64,000 bases of DNA. It comes from DATFVJ01 sp963851085 (GTDB lineage Bacteria; Actinomycetota; Actinomycetes; Streptosporangiales; Streptosporangiaceae). Below the pieces are notes generated by a model. It had not been told where the DNA came from. It worked only from the letters and a program-made list of their open reading frames with translations, and did no database searches. Both the position numbers and the translations under genes were made by a program. Where the stretch lies: NCBI GenBank assembly GCA_963851085.1, contig CAWKNX010000016.1:310001-374000 (forward strand), written 5' to 3'. Shown here piece by piece: positions 19,481 to 26,625 of this stretch (within the stretch, counting starts at the first letter, position 1; each line of letters begins with the position of its first letter).

Positions 19481-19502
19481 TGAACCCGCGCGGCGGGGTT
19501 CA
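19481..19502. terminator. bidirectional hairpin between converging genes
   Basis: TGAACCC (19481-19487) pairs with GGGTTCA (19496-19502) across 8 nt, lying between the ends of the DAO-family gene and proA and overlapping the proA stop codon. Its placement suits termination from both sides. Short stem, so moderate support. Confidence 0.4.
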
Positions 19503-20738
19503 GTCTGGGTCGGCGGGGAGTGCCGACGGCACCACGACGAACTGGCGCAGGTACAGATCCTGGAACGTGACGGGACCGCGCGGGCCCGGGACGTGGTCCA
19601 CGTTGATGCCGGTCTCAGGCACGCCACGGAGCTTGAAGCCGTCGAGCAGGCGCGTGCTCGCGTTCCAGAACGCGCCGGTGCCGTTGTACGCGTCAAGGAA
19701 CGCCGCCGCCGCCTGCGGGTCCGAGGTCACGATGCCGGCCGCGAGCCCGGATGTCTCCGCGTTCGCGACCTCGGCCGCTTCGGCGGGCCCGGCCACCGCA
19801 TCGATGGTCACGGTCGCCTCCCGGCCTGTGTCAAGCGCCCATTCGTGGCCGCGGGGATGGCGATGCGGGGGCAGCGACGGCCGGACGCCGACGCTGTCGA
19901 GCACTCTGCTGACGACGGGCATCATCTCGTCCCAGACCGCCGAGCAGATCAGCAGCAGGTTGAGCCGGTTGCACACACCGAGCCGATCAAGGCTCGCCGC
20001 GATGAGCCTCGCGGCGTCGCCGGCATCGGCTGCGCCATCGACATACAGGACGCCACCGCCGTCGGCGTGCGCCAGGGTGCGGACGCCACGGCTCGCCGCC
20101 TCTGCCGCGAGCATCCGGGTCGTCTCGCCGCTGCCGCGCAGGATCACCAGCGGGATCAGCGCCGGTTGACGGACAAGCTCCATCGCAGCTTCCCTGTCCG
20201 GTGTCCGGACAAGCTGGAGCGCGTCAGGATCGAGCCCGGATTCGCCGAGTGCCGGCGAGATCACCTCGTCGAACAGCGCAGTGGCTGACCGCAGCGCCGC
20301 GGCGCCCGTGCGCAGCACCCCCGCGTTGCGTGATTTCAGCAGCTGAGACGCGACGTCCACGGTAACGTTCGGGCGCGCCTCGAAGTTGGCGCCGACCACC
20401 CCGATCGGCTTGCGCCGTTCCTCGAGCCGCAGCCCGCCCGGCAGATCTTTAAGCTGAACGGCTGCGGCGGGGTACTCGGCACCGGCCAGCAACTCGATCT
20501 GGCGGGCCATCTGGCCGATCCGCTCCTCGTCGAGCCGGAGCCTGTCGAGCAGCCCGCGGCCGAGACCAGCCGACTCCCCCGCCCCGACATCCTCCTTGTT
20601 CGCCACGAGCAGCGCGGCCGCCTTCGCCTCAAGCAGCCGCGCCATGTGGCGCAGGGCACCGTCGATCGTGGCATCATCAGCGGCCGCGACGCTGCGCGCT
20701 GCGCGGCGTGCCGCCTCACCCCGAGCGGTTACCTCCAT
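19500..20738 (-). CDS. proA: glutamate-5-semialdehyde dehydrogenase (gamma-glutamyl phosphate reductase)
   Basis: Second step of proline synthesis: NADPH reduction of gamma-glutamyl phosphate. Features are RRKPIGVVGANFEARPNVTV (substrate and cofactor entry), LKSRNAGVLRTGAAALRS, ILRGSGETTRMLA, HADGGGVLYVDGAAD and the catalytic cysteine in DRLGVCNRLNLLL. About 412 residues, the normal family length. ATG 20738 is preferred; GTG 20759 is also possible. The sequence around the cysteine departs from the usual CNAxETLL, so this may be a divergent paralogue. No proB is adjacent. Intact frame. Confidence 0.85.
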   Translation of the reverse strand: MEVTARGEAARRAARSVAAADDATIDGALRHMARLLEAKAAALLVANKEDVGAGESAGLGRGLLDRLRLDEERIGQMARQIELLAGAEYPAAAVQLKDLPGGLRLEERRKPIGVVGANFEARPNVTVDVASQLLKSRNAGVLRTGAAALRSATALFDEVISPALGESGLDPDALQLVRTPDREAAMELVRQPALIPLVILRGSGETTRMLAAEAASRGVRTLAHADGGGVLYVDGAADAGDAARLIAASLDRLGVCNRLNLLLICSAVWDEMMPVVSRVLDSVGVRPSLPPHRHPRGHEWALDTGREATVTIDAVAGPAEAAEVANAETSGLAAGIVTSDPQAAAAFLDAYNGTGAFWNASTRLLDGFKLRGVPETGINVDHVPGPRGPVTFQDLYLRQFVVVPSALPADPD

Positions 20739-20829
20739 GCCTGCATCGGTCACAACCAAAGCCTACGGCGTTCACCCCGCAGGCGCCGCACGCGGCGCGG
20801 GCCGGCGCAGCCGCGGCGCAGGTGCCCGC

Positions 20830-21235
20830 TCAGCGCGAAGCTGATACGCTCCCAAGCGAGCGCTTGGCTGGCAAGACCCAGGTGACCGCGGCGCACCTGC
20901 TTAGTCACCAGGCGGGCCTGCCCGCCTGCGATGAGACGGTCAGCGTGGCCGATACCGCTGACCCGGCAGGTCTCGCCGCCCGGCTCGCGGCCCAGGCGCC
21001 GGTATGGGAGCCCGGCACGGCGCACGGATACCACCCGCTCACGTTCGGGTGGCTGGCGGGCGAGATCGTCAGGCGGCTGTCCGGGCAGAACGTCGGGGAG
21101 TACCTCTCCGCCCAGATCACCGGGCCGCACGGGCTCGACGTGTGGCTGCGCGCACCGGACGACGTCATGGCAGCACGCCGCCCGCGGACGCCGTGCAGAC
21201 AGCCTGCGGCCGTGCGGCGCACGGAACCCGGCCAC
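20830..21235 (+). pseudogene. serine beta-lactamase/esterase remnant
   Basis: An internal slice of a class C beta-lactamase-like esterase: VTAAHLLSHQAGLPACDETV, LAAQAPVWEPGTAHGYHPLT, TFGWLAGEIVRRLSGQNVGE and YLSAQITGPHGLDVWL. The upstream S-x-x-K nucleophile region and the C-terminal half are missing: proA starts just before it on the other strand, and the lipoprotein gene follows at once. It has no own start, so it is a gene fragment. Confidence 0.65.
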
Positions 21236-21256
21236 TGGTGCGGGCGTCCAAGAGAT

Positions 21257-22408
21257 ATGACCCCCTCACGGCTCGCCATCGTCACAGCGGCGGCCGCGGT
21301 CCTTGGCCTCGGCGCGGCCGGCTGCGGCTCACAGGTCGGCACCGCGTCCGGCCAGCCGGCGCCGCAGAAACTGAGCCTCGCAAACACCGCGACGGCGACC
21401 CCGGGTGCCTCGGTAAACCCGGGCGGACCCATGTTGACCGTGCCATCACCCGCACCGCCCGGTGTACCAGGCTGGGCTCAGGTCAAACTGACCGGGCGGC
21501 TGCCTTCGGGTGGGCCCGCGCGCGGTGCGGTACGGACCCTCCCAGGCGGCGAGGCACAGGAAGCGACGGTGCGCGCGCTCGCCAGCGCACTGCGCCTGAC
21601 CGGCTCACCGCAACGCGTGACCGGCGGATGGCGGGTCACCGGACCTGGCACCCTGCAGGTCACCGACGGTCCCGGCCTCAGGTGGACGTACCTCGGCGTG
21701 CCGGTTGTCACGCAATGCGGCCCGATCCTGCGGACTCCCCAGGTGCCCGGCGCCGCCAACATGGCGGGCAGCGGTGCGAGCGCCGGGTCGAACCCCCGTG
21801 CGGCCGCGCCGACAGCGGTCGGCACGATCTGCCCGATGAAGCCCGGCCGGCTCGAGCCGTTCGAACCCCTGCCAACCCCTTCCGGCAGCGCGGCGGTGCC
21901 CTCCGGGCCGTCCGCCGAGGCCGTGGCCAAGCCCGTGCTGCAGGCCACGGGGGTCGCGGGCTCGCCACTGCGGATCACCACGATCGGCTCCGTCACGTTC
22001 GTGTCGGCGGATCCGACCGTGGATGGGCTGCCTACCTCCGGTTTCGCTACCACGATCGGCGTGGGCCCTGGCGACCGGATCACGCAGGCCAGCGGCTGGC
22101 TGAGCCGCCCGGCCATCGGGGCCTCCTATCCCTTGGTCGGGGCGCAGCAGGCGTTCGACCGGATGAAGCTAGCCACCCACCCGGTATCTGGCGCCCACCC
22201 GCCCGAGGTCATGTGCCCGCTCAGTCCCGACGTGTTCTGCGGCCCTGGCCCGATCCGGGTGGTCCAGGTAACCGGCGCCACCTACGGCCTGTCCCTCAGC
22301 TACAACCGCGGCGAACCGGTGCTCGTCCCGTCCTGGCTCTTCAAAGTAGCGGGAACCAGCCTCAGGATCCCCGAGGTCGCCATCAACCCGCGCTACCTGG
22401 GCGGCTGA
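21257..22408 (+). CDS. secreted lipoprotein-like protein of unknown function, 383 aa
   Basis: ATG 21257 gives MTPSRLAIVTAAAAVLGLGA, then AGCGSQVG: a short n-region, hydrophobic core and a Cys in lipobox-like context (A-A-G-C), suggesting lipid anchoring outside the membrane. A Pro/Thr-rich linker follows, then about 300 residues with two Cys-containing loops (VTQCGPILRTP with AVGTICPMKPG; VMCPLSPDVFCGPGPIRVV) and a C-terminus GTSLRIPEVAINPRYLGG. The layout is that of actinomycete envelope proteins; no enzymatic motif is seen. The frame continues upstream through the esterase remnant, but codon context and the signal peptide favour 21257. Confidence 0.75.
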   Translation: MTPSRLAIVTAAAAVLGLGAAGCGSQVGTASGQPAPQKLSLANTATATPGASVNPGGPMLTVPSPAPPGVPGWAQVKLTGRLPSGGPARGAVRTLPGGEAQEATVRALASALRLTGSPQRVTGGWRVTGPGTLQVTDGPGLRWTYLGVPVVTQCGPILRTPQVPGAANMAGSGASAGSNPRAAAPTAVGTICPMKPGRLEPFEPLPTPSGSAAVPSGPSAEAVAKPVLQATGVAGSPLRITTIGSVTFVSADPTVDGLPTSGFATTIGVGPGDRITQASGWLSRPAIGASYPLVGAQQAFDRMKLATHPVSGAHPPEVMCPLSPDVFCGPGPIRVVQVTGATYGLSLSYNRGEPVLVPSWLFKVAGTSLRIPEVAINPRYLGG

Positions 22409-22455
22409 CACTGCGAACGCGGCACCGGATGGCTCGGGCGAAGCTTGATCCATGG

Positions 22456-22487
22456 CCCGTGGGACGGCCTGTATGCCGCCCCACGGG
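22456..22487 (+). terminator. hairpin 3' of the lipoprotein gene
   Basis: CCCGTGGG (22456-22463) pairs with CCCACGGG (22480-22487), with an inner GGC/GCC pair, 48 nt after the lipoprotein stop. Confidence 0.5.
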
Positions 22488-22663
22488 ACATCGATCTTGG
22501 CGAACGGCAAAAGCTACCGACGGGCCGGCTTGTCCCGGCTCGGCTTACTGCATGGTGGTGACCACCGCAATTCGCCCGGTGAGGTCGAGTCCCTCCATAA
22601 CGGCCGATCGTAACCCGTGACTTGAACAAGCGCTTGACTGTCAGGCGCCGTGAGCCGCTGGCG

Positions 22664-23281
22664 TCACTCCCGCTGGGCCTCGGCCTGGTGATGGCGCTCG
22701 CGGGTGGTGCGCCCGCCCGCTTGCCCGCCCGCGCGCGTACCGGCCCCTAACCTGGCATGCTCACCGCCGATGCGGGCGGGTGGCCGGGTGAGCGCGCCCG
22801 CGAGCACCGCGTATCCGCCGCCCGCGATCGCGATGCCGAAAACCAACCCGGCGAGCACGTCCTGCCAGGCGTACGCGACCACGCTGATCTGGAAAGCGGC
22901 CATCGCCGTCGCCGCCACGGCGGCGGTGACACCCAGACGGCCGTGCAGCAGGAACAATCCGGCGGTCACCGCTCCGGCCATCGCGGCCACTCCGCTCGGT
23001 GGCGGGTAGCCGCTGGCCGCGTGATACAGGACCGACACGCCAGGCTGGACGCCGTGCAGGCTGGGCCGTGCCCGCGGCGCGACAAAGAACTCGCCCGCGG
23101 CGAATGCCGCGCCGGCGGACACGAACAGCCACACGGCAGCGCCGGTACACCCGGCCGCGTCGCGCGCGCGCCACCAGCCAAGCAAAATGAGGGCGCCGAA
23201 CACGATCGCGCCGTAAATGGGGTAATCGCGCACAAACGTCACCCCCGGAAAGGCGTTAAGGTGAGAGCCGGTGAAATACAT
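22664..23281 (-). CDS. PAP2-like membrane protein lacking catalytic residues
   Basis: About 205 residues with five or six hydrophobic helices (IYGAIVFGALILLGWW; AAVWLFVSAGAAFAAGEFF; AAMAGAVTAGLFLLHG; AATAMAAFQISVVAYAW; VLAGLVFGIAIAGGGYAVLA). The segment YPPPSGVAAM occupies the place of the PAP2 motif P-S-G-H, and AWQDVLAG that of H-x3-D-V-L-A-G. Both catalytic histidines are replaced (Val, Trp), so phosphatase activity is unlikely even though the fold looks retained. The C-terminal tail is Arg/Gly-rich. ATG 23281 is the first start. Fold call is moderate; function unknown. Confidence 0.6.
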   Translation of the reverse strand: MYFTGSHLNAFPGVTFVRDYPIYGAIVFGALILLGWWRARDAAGCTGAAVWLFVSAGAAFAAGEFFVAPRARPSLHGVQPGVSVLYHAASGYPPPSGVAAMAGAVTAGLFLLHGRLGVTAAVAATAMAAFQISVVAYAWQDVLAGLVFGIAIAGGGYAVLAGALTRPPARIGGEHARLGAGTRAGGQAGGRTTRERHHQAEAQRE

Positions 23282-23404
23282 AGTGTAGATCAGGCCCGTT
23301 TAACGCCGCCAGGCGACGTGGTGGAAAGGTTGCCAGCCAATACTCTGGCCATATCGGGCAAAGAAGGAATCTACCGCTTAAGCGGCAACCACAGAAATGA
23401 AGGG

Positions 23405-24520
23405 ATGATCAGGGCGGATGAGGCGCATGAGCCGCCACGTGCGCGCAACCACGGCGCGGGCCTCTTGCCTGCGCGCCGTTTCCGTGTGCGCCGTTCCGTG
23501 TGCGCCGTTTCCCTGTGCGTGTGCGCCGTTTCCGTGTGCGCCGTTTCCGTGTGCGCCGTTTCCGTGTGCGCCGTTTCCGTGTGCGCCGTTTCCGTGTGCG
23601 CCGTTTCCGTGTGCGCCGTTTCCGTGTGCGCCGTTTCCGTGTGCGCGGTATGCCTGCGCGCCATGTGCCTGGGCGCGGCTTCCGTGCGTGCCGTGCTTAC
23701 TCGATTGGCGAGACTGTCCGGGGCAGCGCTCGCGGCGGCGGCGCTACGGGCGGTTGCGCTACGGGCGGTTGCGCTACGGGCGGTTGCGCTACGGGCGGCG
23801 CGGCCCGTCCTCGCCGCGCTGCTGACGCTGCTGCCCCGGCTGACGCTACTGTCCCTGCTGGCCCTGTCGGCCCTGCCGTCGATCACGCTAGTGGGGGGCT
23901 CCGGCACAGCGACCGCCGCCACCGCAGAGAGCACGCGGAGCACGGGGACTGCGGGGACTGCGGGGAGCACGGGGACTGCGGGGAGCACGGGGACTGCGGG
24001 GAGTACGGGGACTGCGGGGAGCACGGGGACTGCGGGGAATACGGGGAACATAGGGAGCGCGCGGGCCAATGAACTGCCTGGGCAAAACGCCAGAACGCGG
24101 TCCGCTGTGCACACGGCGGGCGTGCCAGGAGCCGGCCAGCGGGCGCACCCACATCGCGCCGACCCTGGCTGCCGTGTGCACATCGACGACGTACGTATCG
24201 CCGGATACCTCAGTCACGGCCGCATGATCCGCGCAGCTGCCGTGGGCGCCTACGTTTCCTGCCGGCTCACCGTGCACAACATGTTGCTCCAGGTCACGCT
24301 CTGGAAAGCGGGGCTTCTCTACGATCACAAGCAGGCCCAGACCACCGTACGGACTGCGGCGGACAGCAGGCTCGGCAGCTATGTGACCCATGTCACCTGC
24401 AAGGACCAGACCGCAAGCCGCTTTTACGGTGTCGCGCACGCGGTCGTCTACTTCGATGGCAGGCGGGGCGACGCGTGGGTGAAGTCGCCGCGGGCAAGCA
24501 CACCCCGCTGCGGCACATGA
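23405..24520 (+). CDS. putative secreted protein with repeat-expanded N-terminus
   Basis: The C-terminal 115 residues look like a real secreted domain: GCRVHIDDVRIAGYLSHGRM, GAYVSCRLTVHNMLLQVTLW, LLYDHKQAQTTVRTAADSRL, HVTCKDQTASRFYGVAHAVV, with paired cysteines. Before it comes a hydrophobic export-like segment (LAALLTLLPRLTLLSLLALS, then ALPSITLVGG) and three tandem arrays coding for VCAVS, ALRAV and STGTAG repeats. The start is uncertain: ATG 23405 includes the cysteine array, and ATG 23663 (MCLGAASVRAV) begins just after it and is more plausible for a signal peptide. Function unknown. Confidence 0.5.
   Translation: MIRADEAHEPPRARNHGAGLLPARRFRVRRSVCAVSLCVCAVSVCAVSVCAVSVCAVSVCAVSVCAVSVCAVSVCAVSVCAVCLRAMCLGAASVRAVLTRLARLSGAALAAAALRAVALRAVALRAVALRAARPVLAALLTLLPRLTLLSLLALSALPSITLVGGSGTATAATAESTRSTGTAGTAGSTGTAGSTGTAGSTGTAGSTGTAGNTGNIGSARANELPGQNARTRSAVHTAGVPGAGQRAHPHRADPGCRVHIDDVRIAGYLSHGRMIRAAAVGAYVSCRLTVHNMLLQVTLWKAGLLYDHKQAQTTVRTAADSRLGSYVTHVTCKDQTASRFYGVAHAVVYFDGRRGDAWVKSPRASTPRCGT
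23474..23650. repeat. 15-bp minisatellite (VCAVS array)
   Basis: Eight perfect copies of GTGCGCCGTTTCCGT fill 23521-23640, preceded by three imperfect ones from 23474 (one lacks a T, one has an extra GTGCGT) and followed by one degenerate unit. The unit is 5 codons long, so copy changes keep the frame. In the frame of the downstream domain it encodes VCAVS. Confidence 0.95.
23741..23800. repeat. 15-bp minisatellite (ALRAV array)
   Basis: Four tandem copies of GCGCTACGGGCGGTT (the last with two changes), coding for ALRAV units within the hydrophobic leader of the same reading frame. Confidence 0.92.
23939..24055. repeat. 18-bp minisatellite (STGTAG array)
   Basis: Five copies of AGCACGGGGACTGCGGGG (one with C to T) plus one 9-bp half unit and a decayed end. 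The array encodes STGTAG repeats, a flexible Ser/Thr/Gly linker between the leader and the C-terminal domain. Confidence 0.93.
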
Positions 24521-24538
24521 CCAGCCTGAAGACTGGTT

Positions 24539-25906
24539 ATGTTGTCCCATATGCCCACGCCGCCCGCCCGTGCCCTGCTCGCGCGGGACCTCGAAGTCGT
24601 CACCGTCACCGACACGAGCGTGATCATTACCTGGTTCACTGGATCGGCTGCCGAGCCCGACGCGTACGGCCAGCCCGCGCCGGTCCCCGCCGACACCGAA
24701 CTGCTGCTCGGCGAGCCAGGCCGTCCGGCGACGCTGCGCACGGTCCTGCATGACGCGACGCCCACGCCGTACCACTATGCGGAGGTGACCGGCCTGGAAC
24801 CAGGGCGGGCTTACGCGTACGTGGCGCGCTCGGCAGGCCAGGACGCGGCGCAGACGTCACTGCAGTTTCCTGGATCCCTCGGCTCCCTGGACGTGCCAGG
24901 GGTCGTCACGACGCTGTCAACGCCGCCGGGCCGTTACCTGTTCACCGTCGCGCTTGCCGCGGACACCCACGTCGGTGAGACCGCGAGCGGCGTGGTCGCG
25001 GTGAACTGGCCGCAGGCGTTCCGCCAGGACCCTGGCCTGCCGCCGTACCCGGAGGTGATGCTCACCGGCATGCTCGAAGACCTGCGGCGTCACCGCCGCC
25101 GCCCAGCGGTGCTGATCGTCGCGGGGGATATAACGGCGGAGGCCTTGCCGCCCCAGGTGGCACGGGCACGTGCGCTGCTCGACGGCTGGGGGCGCCTCGG
25201 CGCGGACTACTTCGTGGTTCGCGGCAACCATGACCGCCCGCACACCGGCCGCGCCTACGAGGCGGGGACGCCTGTACCCGGTGCTGGTGACCACCACGAC
25301 TGCTGGGGTGACGTGTTCGGCCCTCGGCGCCAGCGGCTCAGCACGCATGAGCTTGGCGGCCTGCGAATCATCGGGCTGGACACCACGACGCTTGACACTG
25401 CAAGCGGCACCCTCGACAAGACCCAGCTGGCCGACCTGCGCGACGTGCTCGCGTCCGACCCGGACAGGCCGACCCTGGTCTGCGGGCACCACCCGGTGAC
25501 CTACGAGTCGGCCGTCACGACAGCGGCCGGGCCTGGCTTCAATCTCGATGCGGCGAAGGCGCGCGAACTCGAGGCGCTCTATGCGCGGGCACCCGGGGTC
25601 TTTCTCCACCAGGCCGGGCACACCCACAGGAACAAGGTGACCGCCGCGACAGGCACGCCAAGCACCGAATTCCTCGAGGTCGCGGCGGTCAAGGAGTACC
25701 CGGGCGGCTATTGCCTGCTGCGCGTGCACACCGGCGGCTACCTGGTGAGCTTCTACAAGACACGGGCCGATCTGGCCAGGCGATGGAGCCAGCGCACCCG
25801 CGCCGAGTACTTCGGGATCTTCCCGCACTACGCGCTCGGCACGATAGCCGATCGCAACCGCACGGTGCGGCGTGACCTGTCAGGCCTCAGGAGCCCGGGC
25901 CCGTGA
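24539..25906 (+). CDS. metallophosphoesterase with N-terminal Fn3-like domain, 455 aa
   Basis: Calcineurin-like dinuclear metal phosphoesterase. The N-terminal ~110 residues form an Fn3-like domain as in purple acid phosphatases (VVTVTDTSVIITWFTGSAAE, EVTGLEPGRAYAYVARSAG). The catalytic motifs are in order: ADTHVGE (D-x-H), LIVAGDIT (G-D), VVRGNHDRP (G-N-H-D), LVCGHHPV (G-H-H) and HQAGHTHRN (G-H-T-H). No signal peptide, so probably cytoplasmic. Start ATG 24539 or ATG 24551, neither with a clear ribosome-binding site. Substrate unknown. Confidence 0.87.
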   Translation: MLSHMPTPPARALLARDLEVVTVTDTSVIITWFTGSAAEPDAYGQPAPVPADTELLLGEPGRPATLRTVLHDATPTPYHYAEVTGLEPGRAYAYVARSAGQDAAQTSLQFPGSLGSLDVPGVVTTLSTPPGRYLFTVALAADTHVGETASGVVAVNWPQAFRQDPGLPPYPEVMLTGMLEDLRRHRRRPAVLIVAGDITAEALPPQVARARALLDGWGRLGADYFVVRGNHDRPHTGRAYEAGTPVPGAGDHHDCWGDVFGPRRQRLSTHELGGLRIIGLDTTTLDTASGTLDKTQLADLRDVLASDPDRPTLVCGHHPVTYESAVTTAAGPGFNLDAAKARELEALYARAPGVFLHQAGHTHRNKVTAATGTPSTEFLEVAAVKEYPGGYCLLRVHTGGYLVSFYKTRADLARRWSQRTRAEYFGIFPHYALGTIADRNRTVRRDLSGLRSPGP

Positions 25907-26037
25907 AAAAGTCTTGGTCGAGCCCGAACCTGAAACGTAGACCCACTCCCTTACGGCGCCTACGCAGCCCGTGTTGCTGTAGTAGGAAAATCCCGCCTGC
26001 GTGTGCGCGGAATTCTTGAGGTCGCCGCTCGGCTTGA

Positions 26038-26220
26038 TTACTTTCTTCCGGTGGCCCGTACAGCCGCCGCGAGCGCACTGTTCACCTGGGCCGCCGTCGC
26101 TGCGCTTGTGGCGGCGTTACGAACTGCCGATGTGGCAGCGGTCGCCGAGGTGGCTGTCGTTACCCCGGCCGCGATGAGCGCGAACGCCGCTGTCGCCGCC
26201 CAATAGCATAGCCATTTCAA
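26038..26220 (-). CDS. possible small exported peptide, 60 aa
   Basis: TTG 26220, preceded by AAGGGG at good spacing, opens MKWLCYWAATAAFALIAAGV, then TTATSATAATSAVRNAATSA and a tail AALAAAVRATGRK. It has a signal-peptide-like start and an Ala/Thr-rich mature part. A plus-strand frame of similar length overlaps it without a ribosome-binding site. Composition alone could produce such a frame in this genome, so support is weak. Confidence 0.35.
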   Translation of the reverse strand: MKWLCYWAATAAFALIAAGVTTATSATAATSAVRNAATSAATAAQVNSALAAAVRATGRK

Positions 26221-26625
26221 ATGTTACCCCTTCCCGTGAATGCGCTGGCACGCAGTGCTACAAAACTGTTTGCGCCCGCCAACGCCAAGGCGGACGCCAT
26301 GTTAGGCGCCCAGCCCCGCACGGGCCTGGCGGATGGCGCGACGAGGCTACTATTACCCGGAGTCGGGCAGCGGCGGGCCCGGCGAAGGCACGACTAACCG
26401 CCACCCGGGGGCCGGCGGCCGAGGTGGTAACGCGGACCCGGGAGCAGGACAGGCAGGTCAGGAGCCCGGCCGAGACGGCCCGAGCGGCCGAAATGATCGC
26501 GTGTGCGCATCATCTCTTGGTGTGCACAAGCAAAATGGACTATGCTTTTGCGCCTGACACAAAAAGATCTGGCCCCATAAAAAAGCATAGTCCATAAACG
26601 AGCTGGCTAGGATTATATCAAAAAA
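26221..26625 (+). other. 405-bp spacer before the HelD-type gene
   Basis: No gene is seen. The first 300 bases are GC-rich and non-coding; the last 110 bases are strikingly A/T-rich and contain a long inverted repeat (listed separately). The promoter of the helicase gene is expected here. Confidence 0.5.
26535..26595 (+). promoter_or_regulatory. 15-bp inverted repeat upstream of the HelD-type gene
   Basis: ATGGACTATGCTTTT (26535-26549) and its exact reverse complement (26581-26595) flank 31 nt and end 30 nt before the helicase ATG. Base composition is unlike the surroundings. It may be a leader hairpin, a pair of operator half-sites or the relic of a small inserted element. HelD/HelR genes in some actinomycetes are induced by rifamycins through an upstream inverted repeat; whether this is one cannot be judged by eye. 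Confidence 0.55.

Noticed and set aside
23474..24055. CRISPR array
   Set aside because: Repeats are directly adjacent without unique spacers and no cas genes are present; these are minisatellites.
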